From Lyophyllum atratum (taxonomy: Eukaryota > Basidiomycota > Agaricomycetes > Agaricales > Lyophyllaceae), in NCBI GenBank assembly GCA_014905825.1, contig JACGCN010000011.1, positions 992,001 through 1,056,000 of the forward strand: a stretch of 64,000 nt of DNA. The letters run 5' to 3'. Below are positions 57,801 to 64,000 of the stretch, piece by piece. Position 1 is the first letter of the stretch, and each line of letters begins with the position of its first letter. Made by a program: the position numbers and the translations under genes. Below the pieces are notes generated by a model, which saw only the letters and a program-made list of their open reading frames with translations, ran no database searches and was not told the origin of the DNA.

Positions 57801-60800
57801 ACCGGCGATCCTCCCGGTCTTATTCACCGCGCTATGACAGACGGCATCACTCGCGTCACCATCGTAGACAATATTCTAGGTCTCCTTCAAGTTCAAGTGG
57901 TTACTCTCCAAGACGCTCTCGCCGCCATCATCGTCGAGATCCCCATTCACGGTCCAGAACCCCCTCCTCAGACTACCGTCGCCATTCTCGGCCGCGACAT
58001 TCTCGTCCACGATCTAGGAGTTACTCGCCGGCTGATCGTGGTGGAAGACCTCGTCATGGAGGCAGAGAGCGCCCCATTTGGCCAACGAACAGACCGCGAT
58101 CTCGGAGTTACTCACCGGCTGACCGCGGAGGAAGATCTCGTCAACGCCCGTCTATGCCAAGTTGGCTGAGTAGGCGTCGAGGGTCAAGGTCTCGCAGCTA
58201 TACCCCGACACGCCGTTCCCGATCTTTCACCCCACCTCGCCATAGACGTCGTGATAGTCGCCGCTACTCGAGTGCTGAGTCCGACAGGCGATATCGTCCT
58301 CATCGTCCTGGTAGTCATGTATTTGATCGCTCACCATCCCATGGCGGGCGCAGTCGTGTATTCGAGCAATCCCCCTCTCGTGGTGGCCGCAGCGGCTCGA
58401 GTACCCCTACACACCATGTCCCGCCAAGGCGTCTATCCCGGCCAGGAACCCATGGTTCAAGACATGGCGGGGGTTCTGCGAACATCCCTATCGAGGTCAT
58501 CACTCCGACCACTGCTGGCTCACATCACACACGGCCTCCTACCATTCTTCCCATGGACGAAATGCATAGGATCCCTAGTGTTGGTCGAGACTCCAGCCGT
58601 CGCGGACGCTCCCAATCTGGTAAGTCCCCTAAACCCTGCCGTCTATAACCTCTAATGTGTTGTATAACTAGGCCCTCACGAGCCGTTCAGGCATTCCCGA
58701 TACCATGACGAAGACGAGCTCGATGACCAGCTAGGTGTTCATCGTGTCCCTTCGACTCGACGCCCTGGAGATTACCCAAGCGACTCTAGAGTCCATACAC
58801 CTGCACCAACAATACCTGTCCTCCCATCACACGCGCCGACACATGCAACTGAGGGTCGCCGACGTGACTCTGACGAAGTTCGACCACTTCCTGTTCCCAC
58901 TCACCCTCACACTCCTGGGCGGCGTTCGCCAAGTCTCAGGTCTACTAGAAGGTACTCCCCAAGTGCGAGATCGCGTCATGACACCATCACGCCCCTCCCC
59001 GGCGATCTTTCTGATGCAGAGAGGGAGCGAGACCGTGCTCATCGTCTGCAGGAGGTTGAGGGCCGTCTGCACGAAGCTGCGCACTCGATTCTAGAAGCCG
59101 ACGAGCAGCGTGAGCATGATTATCGTCGTAATGAAGAGGATCGGGAGCGTGTCTTTCAAGAGGGGGAGGAACGCCGTCACCGAGAAGCTCGTGAGCGTGC
59201 TGAGCTTGTGTGGGAAGAGTTCCATTCTCGACTGGCTGCTCTTCCGGCCCCGCCTCTAGCCCCAGAACACCCAGTGGATGTTGTCGGTGGCGATGATGTT
59301 TCCGTCCATTCCAGAGAATCGGCGGCACAACAAGCAGCATCTCAACATGCGATCGAAATCTTGGATACGGTCAAAGCCGAGCGGGATGAATTCGCTCGTG
59401 AACGGGAAAATGCAGCTCGGGAACGCGAAATTTTGATGGAACAGGCGGCGATGGAACGAGAACAGCTGGCAGAGCAACAGGAGCAACGCATCAAGGCTCT
59501 GGAAGACGAGCTGTCCGCGGTTCGTGCAGAGCTGGAGAACGAGAAACAACAACGGGTAATGATAGAGACGGAGCAACGCGAGCGCGACAGCGAGGCACTG
59601 TTGGAGCGCGACGAGGCTGTTCGTAACCAACTGGGCGACATCACCAACTTGGTTCAAGATCAACGTGACGCCTGCGAACGGAAGAAAGAGCTTATGGATG
59701 TACGATGGGAGGAGAAACAGGGTCGCCGTGGCGAAAAGGATCAAAAGATGAACGACCTCGAAGCCCTCGTCAGGAAGCTCTCGCAAGACATGGAGGAGAC
59801 AAGAGATCTGGCGCTGGAGGCGAAGGTTTCACGGGAAAGAGGACCAGGTATGCGTCTTACATTCTCTTTCAAGGTACTCTACTCACTGTTTAAAAGACCT
59901 TCAAGATGTGATCAAGACCCTGCAAGAGCAGAACGCAGCTCAGCAGGCTATGCTGAACGAACTATCCCAGAGTATGTATCAACATGCCTCGCATCAGACT
60001 TATTCCTAATCTATATACTCCACAGGTTGGCGCGATGACTGTGCGCGCTATCATCAAGAAACAATCGAGAGCGTCCAATCCACAGCGAATCAACAAGTTC
60101 ATTTCAACGTACAAGGAGTATGACAGCTTTGGTCGCCTTTGCAGAATAAATGACTAACCTTCTTTCTTAGTATCTCGATGAATTCAGCAAAGCATTGGCT
60201 TCCGAAGTTCGCATGTTGCTTGGAGAAGTTGGGAAGTTACGAGAGGAACGCCGCGGCCTTCAGCAGTACGTCCTATTATTTAACATTAAGTAAGTACATA
60301 TCTAACGACCATCCCAGTGAACTCGGCTACCTACTTTGCATGAAATCTAAATACGGTCCTGGTGGAGAATTCGAACCAGATTGGTGAGTATCGTGCTGTC
60401 CTTTTTTGCATCCTGCTCATGGCTGTCCTTCCAGGAAACCTGCACCAGGCACTCCAGGTGGACCACCCATGGACCCTCCTCAACCCCCTGAAGAGCCACC
60501 TGCACCCGAAATCCCACCTCCAGCCAAACCCGGATGGCGTAAGGTGACACCTAGAACTCCCCGCATTCGCAAGCCGAAGAAGGAAGCAGCCCCAGCGCCC
60601 CAACCCCAACCTCCGCAGCCTCCGCAGCCCGGCCCATCCTCGCATTCGCATATGATGTATCGCGGTCCTGATCCCAGAACTTCGTGGAATGCATGGATCC
60701 GTACGTTTAGTTTTCAAGCCTCTCGAGATGAATGGCTTGACTCATCGTTTTCCTTCTTAGCTGATCCTAACAATCGCCCGAGCGAGTCGTCGACGCCGTT

Positions 60801-60894
60801 GCCTGCACCCCATCTCCTGGTGCCAGAGCCTCAAGACAGGAGCCCTGGATTGTTTGGGCCACGGTCACCGGCGAGTTCGATCCATCGAGCATAA
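48876..60894 (+). CDS. Giant PH-domain, low-complexity, RS-rich and coiled-coil protein (about 3,650 aa)
   Basis: The ATG at 48876 (CCGCCATGA) opens MTSNSSDPWSPQYGTATYTS. About 17 exons can be chained in frame to the TAA at 60892-60894; large exons lie near 48.9-50.5, 51.0-53.8, 53.8-55.3, 56.0-58.6 and 58.7-59.8 kb. Order of parts: a Ser/Thr-rich head with 24-bp repeats encoding RTYTGTDT; a PH-like domain (PLHIGLLWYLNVHDAPPYRW to VERLAAESLLERQKWVNRLW); a very long Ser-rich part with SGSYT repeats; a Pro-rich part; a conserved helical block (RELMRYMRSLNDWLARDTSD); a Pro/Met-rich and then RS-rich segment with many SRSRS/HRRSRS runs; long coiled coils rich in Glu/Arg; and a Pro-rich tail. PH plus coiled coil suggests a membrane-tethered scaffold, for example at the cell cortex, but this is inference and I know no studied homologue. 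Confidence 0.85.
49976..50047 (+). repeat. Three 24-bp tandem repeats in coding sequence (RTYTGTDT)
   Basis: Units start at 49976, 50000 and 50024, each close to AGGACGTACACAGGCACGGA plus TACT, and encode Arg-Thr-Tyr-Thr-Gly-Thr-Asp-Thr. Related but less regular units continue on both sides. Near-identity of the units suggests recent slippage or unequal exchange. Confidence 0.75.
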
Positions 60895-61680
60895 CCCTGC
60901 TTTCGCATTCCCCGTCATCGCTATCTCCAATATCATACCATATTGTCTCTATGTATTTACGAACACCACGACCCACCACGACCTACCACGACCCCATCAT
61001 GCACATCCTATGATATGCTCTGCTCTGCTCTTTTTCTTGGTATTTTGCTCCGACCACTTATGCTTATATGCTGTTTTCTTATATGGCTCATACCTCTACA
61101 CCTGCTCTACACAATTTGGAATGTTTGTCTCGTCCATCGTTGGACTCTTAATATTTTTCTATGCTTCAACCGCTTGGCCGTCCAGGAATTGTACTTCAAA
61201 CAGATGGCATTATAAACCGGCGAATATTATCGCTTCTGCCGTCACTGCCAAAGACCTTGTGCACGAAAAGAGAAGCCCGAATCACATAATGGAGCTGCAG
61301 TCAACTGGCCCTTGCCGAGCAAGAGCGGCATATTCTTTCAAGACAAACATTACAATGTACTTATAAGCAGGCACAACCGCGATAACAAGGCATCTTCGAC
61401 CCGAACCATTGGCCAGAAAAACTTTGTAAAGCAGGTAGATAGATGTAGATATGCAAAAAACTAATCGTAATGGACGTTGAGTGGGCTTTCCCGTGGTGGT
61501 GGGCAGCAAAGCGGGTGCTCGCCACCGACGCTTACTCAGCACAACGTTGAACGAGGGTTCCCCGAAAACGTCACTCTGATTGATCGATTACCGAACCATT
61601 CGCCGATCCTCCTGAGGTCTTTCCTCAACAGTGCATCATAAAAACTTCAGATCCTAAACCTGGGCTGTCGTACACATGAA
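60895..61680. other. Convergent 3' intergenic region
   Basis: Lies between the ends of the giant gene (plus) and the STAND gene (minus). The plus-strand frame 60854-61366 is a mixture of 3' sequence and chance. A short CACGACC/CACCACGACC repeat occurs at about 60966-60990. No gene was seen. Confidence 0.4.
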
Positions 61681-64000
61681 TCATGCCGTATGGTCGGAGA
61701 GGGGCGCATTACCATCGGTCGTGAGGAAATGTTGCCAGCCTACAAATCGACCCGGAAAACCGAATCGTCGGGTTATATCGATATCCAAATTTTCCGGAGG
61801 GATGTCCATCGTTTCGCATAGCGATCGAGCTTCTGCGAACCTTTGCTTCGCACCGTCGGAATCTTTCTCCAAGGTCGCGATTTCACCCAGAGCTCTTTTA
61901 GCTTGGGCAGCTGACATAAGCTGCGATGAAACATCACAATCCTCGATGACTTTCAGATACAACTTGCGGGCGGTCGCGTATTCTCCAGCGTACAGTTCGA
62001 TGTCAGCAGCCATGCAGAGGTTGCGGATAGAGCCGAGCATATGTCCGCTGATGCTGTCGATGGCGATTGCTCGGTTTATGAGACCTCTGGCTTCATCAAA
62101 GTTTTCTGTCGCAGAGGCAGTGCAGACAGCAAGCGTCGACAGGTGGGAAGAACTCTCAAATTTCTGCTTTTGTGCCTGTTCCAAATATGCTCTGGCTTGG
62201 ATTTTGTCCTTCTGAAGCAGCGCCACCGCAATCAACAAGAGACTAGCATTGGTCCGAAGTGTGTCGGCGGAAGATGATTTGGAGTGGATAATATCCTGGC
62301 AGAACGCTTTTGCGTCTTCGAGCTCCACATCACCCCCATGGTGATAGAGAAAAACTAGCATCTCCCGAAATTGTAGGTGTTCTTGCGCTGTCGTAACTGA
62401 TCCCAGTTTCTTTAAATCCCTCCTTGCTTTTTTCAGGAAATCCGTTGCAGTATCCTCCCGTCCCCTGAGTGCGATGATGCGAAGCAGTGCAAAGGTTACG
62501 GCACACTCCAGAGCAATGTCAGACTTCAATCTGAAGCTCAGAGGGACGCTCAATAATGCCCTAAGGATGGCTTCGGCGTCATTTAATCTCCCGGAGGCAA
62601 AATAAGCCATGCCGATTGTCGACTGACTGAGTCGAGTAAACCGAATCTCAGAGAGGGTCAAATTGCCGGGTTGAATGAAGCTCGCTACCTTGGAAGCAAG
62701 TTCCCTAGCTTCCTCCGTTCGCCCTGCTCCAACCGCCAGAAGGGCTAGCTGCAAAATGCAAGTCCGCCGCATACCGAAGTGTAGGTTATACCAGAATCCT
62801 TCCCTGAAGTTCTTCCAAAATCCAATCTGTGGCCTTGGGTAGATGGTTACGTCAAGGATGACGGCGCGCAAGGTAGTTGCACGGGCTTTGCCATGGCTCA
62901 ACAGAAAATTCAAGAAGGCTGGCACTACGCCGTGATAAAGCTTCGCTATTGTCTTGGGCTTGGAACTGCTGAGGGCAAGATAAATCATATGCTCTGCGTT
63001 GACGTCTTCTACTCTTAGCCATTCCAAGTTATCGCGGTAACATTTGACGCGCGTAAAGTAGCATGTGCGTAGATCGCTGGTGACGGACTGCGCCACGGCG
63101 GGGAAGATGCCAGCATTATCTGGCCCTGACATGTGTAACCTGATTGGGGCGAGCATCCTAAGAAATCCTCCTTCGCGATATATCAATGAGTGCCGGCAGA
63201 GAATAGTGACGGCTGCCTCAAGGGTCTGTCTTGGCATTCGAGGGATTAAATCTGTTATGTGGTCCTCATAGAGCCCATGGGGCAAGAAGGCGATCGTCTG
63301 CAAAATGCGGAGAACTGCATCTCCTAGAGCTGAATCTCGTAGAGCTGATATTGATGGGGATTCCAGTGATAGTCCGATGGTGACTGCCAGACTCTGAAAC
63401 TTGCCCCCTCCTTGTTCGAGTAAGCCGACCTTCTCGTGATCCCAAGATTTGATCAGATCCTTGGGGGACCATTTGTTTTGCGCAGCAGCATGTGCAAGGA
63501 GATTGATGGATAGTGGATGAAAGTCCAATGTGGCTAGCAGCTTTGGGAGAACTTTGGGATCAGCGAAGCCAGGATAGACCTTCATAAAGGCGTCACACGC
63601 GTTCCTTTCTTCGAGCGGCTTCACTTGGATAGGGAGGCAATCGAACGGAAGAGTTGCCGTGCGAGTCGTGACGAGGATGGTGACTCCAGGAATGTTGCTG
63701 AATTCGATGACCGTGCTAGCGATACGACTGTCCGGATCGCCAGCTTGAGCATCTTGGAAACTTTCTCCATTATCAAGGACAAGTAGAGTCTCGTTGGCAA
63801 ATAAGTGACGCGAGATCAGCATACGGGGGTCAACATTTGAGCGTTGGATACCCAGTGCTTTCGAGACACGATCTAGAAAAGTACCAGGTGTGATGTGGGT
63901 CGCCTTGATGTCGTCGAATCTCACAAAGTACCGGCGATCGTTGAATTTCTTCGATATGGCATCACTTTGGAGAACGGCGGCTGCAATGCTACTCTTCCCC
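61681..64000 (-). CDS. STAND NTPase (NLR-like) with C-terminal TPR-like repeats, 5' part outside window
   Basis: A continuous open frame of 773 codons runs from the right edge to the TGA at 61681. The first residues read GKSSIAAAVLQSDAISKKF, the end of a P-loop (Walker A), followed by RYFVRFDDI. A Walker B-like ETLLVLDNGES is next, then ILVTTRTATLP, a sensor-1-like segment, and the winged-helix-like LPHGLYEDHITDLIPRMP. The C-terminal 450 residues are helical repeats of TPR type (MAYFASGRLNDAEAILRALL, LIAVALLQKDKIQARAYLEQ, AADIELYAGEYATARKLYL). This is the plan of Agaricomycete NLR-like proteins (effector, NACHT/NB-ARC, TPR) implicated in non-self recognition. The N-terminal effector domain is beyond the window, so the type cannot be named. 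No intron was detected in the visible part. Confidence 0.88.
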   Translation of the reverse strand, partial: GKSSIAAAVLQSDAISKKFNDRRYFVRFDDIKATHITPGTFLDRVSKALGIQRSNVDPRMLISRHLFANETLLVLDNGESFQDAQAGDPDSRIASTVIEFSNIPGVTILVTTRTATLPFDCLPIQVKPLEERNACDAFMKVYPGFADPKVLPKLLATLDFHPLSINLLAHAAAQNKWSPKDLIKSWDHEKVGLLEQGGGKFQSLAVTIGLSLESPSISALRDSALGDAVLRILQTIAFLPHGLYEDHITDLIPRMPRQTLEAAVTILCRHSLIYREGGFLRMLAPIRLHMSGPDNAGIFPAVAQSVTSDLRTCYFTRVKCYRDNLEWLRVEDVNAEHMIYLALSSSKPKTIAKLYHGVVPAFLNFLLSHGKARATTLRAVILDVTIYPRPQIGFWKNFREGFWYNLHFGMRRTCILQLALLAVGAGRTEEARELASKVASFIQPGNLTLSEIRFTRLSQSTIGMAYFASGRLNDAEAILRALLSVPLSFRLKSDIALECAVTFALLRIIALRGREDTATDFLKKARRDLKKLGSVTTAQEHLQFREMLVFLYHHGGDVELEDAKAFCQDIIHSKSSSADTLRTNASLLLIAVALLQKDKIQARAYLEQAQKQKFESSSHLSTLAVCTASATENFDEARGLINRAIAIDSISGHMLGSIRNLCMAADIELYAGEYATARKLYLKVIEDCDVSSQLMSAAQAKRALGEIATLEKDSDGAKQRFAEARSLCETMDIPPENLDIDITRRFGFPGRFVGWQHFLTTDGNAPLSDHTA

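Noticed and set aside
61676..62215. 179-codon plus-strand frame near the right end
   Set aside because: Antisense of the TPR-like region of the STAND gene.

Overview
The window comes from a filamentous basidiomycete, most likely an Agaricomycete. The genes are cut by many 40-85 nt introns with GTRNGT...YAG borders and are packed on both strands. Several products have forms familiar from mushrooms: DUF4246, an AA12-like secreted dehydrogenase, a seven-span membrane protein, a STAND/TPR protein and small Cys-rich proteins. All exon joins were made by hand from reading frame and splice sites. Function calls rest on remembered family motifs, not on searches.

Left part (1-11.3 kb): a 5'-partial DUF4246 gene (minus strand); a single-pass membrane protein with a long disordered tail; a secreted PQQ-dependent (AA12-like) sugar dehydrogenase; a multi-pass membrane protein; and a DUF1308/C7orf25-type protein.

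Duplicated accessory block (11.3-20.7 kb): two aldo-keto reductase paralogues with identical six-exon structure and related 3' flanks. Between them lie a 1.33-kb fold-back (palindromic) element with a perfect 8-bp target-site duplication, about 1.1 kb that looks like a decayed gene, and a small gene whose last exon carries the calcium-site signature of bacterial LecB/PA-IIL lectins. The lectin-like gene is the most unexpected item in the window.

Housekeeping block (20.7-33.5 kb): VPS15 (regulatory kinase of the class III PI3-kinase complex), cytosolic/mitochondrial threonyl-tRNA synthetase, CSTF2 (CstF-64), and an Hsp20-like protein whose two introns both appear to be of the rare GC-AG type.

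Sparse block (33.5-48.4 kb): two small proteins (one Cys-rich), tubulin cofactor C, an NAD(P)-binding epimerase-like protein and RBX1, separated by long stretches without convincing genes. One of these stretches holds a fragment of a STAND/TPR gene.

Right part (48.4-64 kb): a 90-aa orphan ending only 21 nt before a 12-kb gene for a roughly 3,650-aa PH/low-complexity/RS/coiled-coil protein. A STAND NTPase with TPR-like repeats runs off the right edge.
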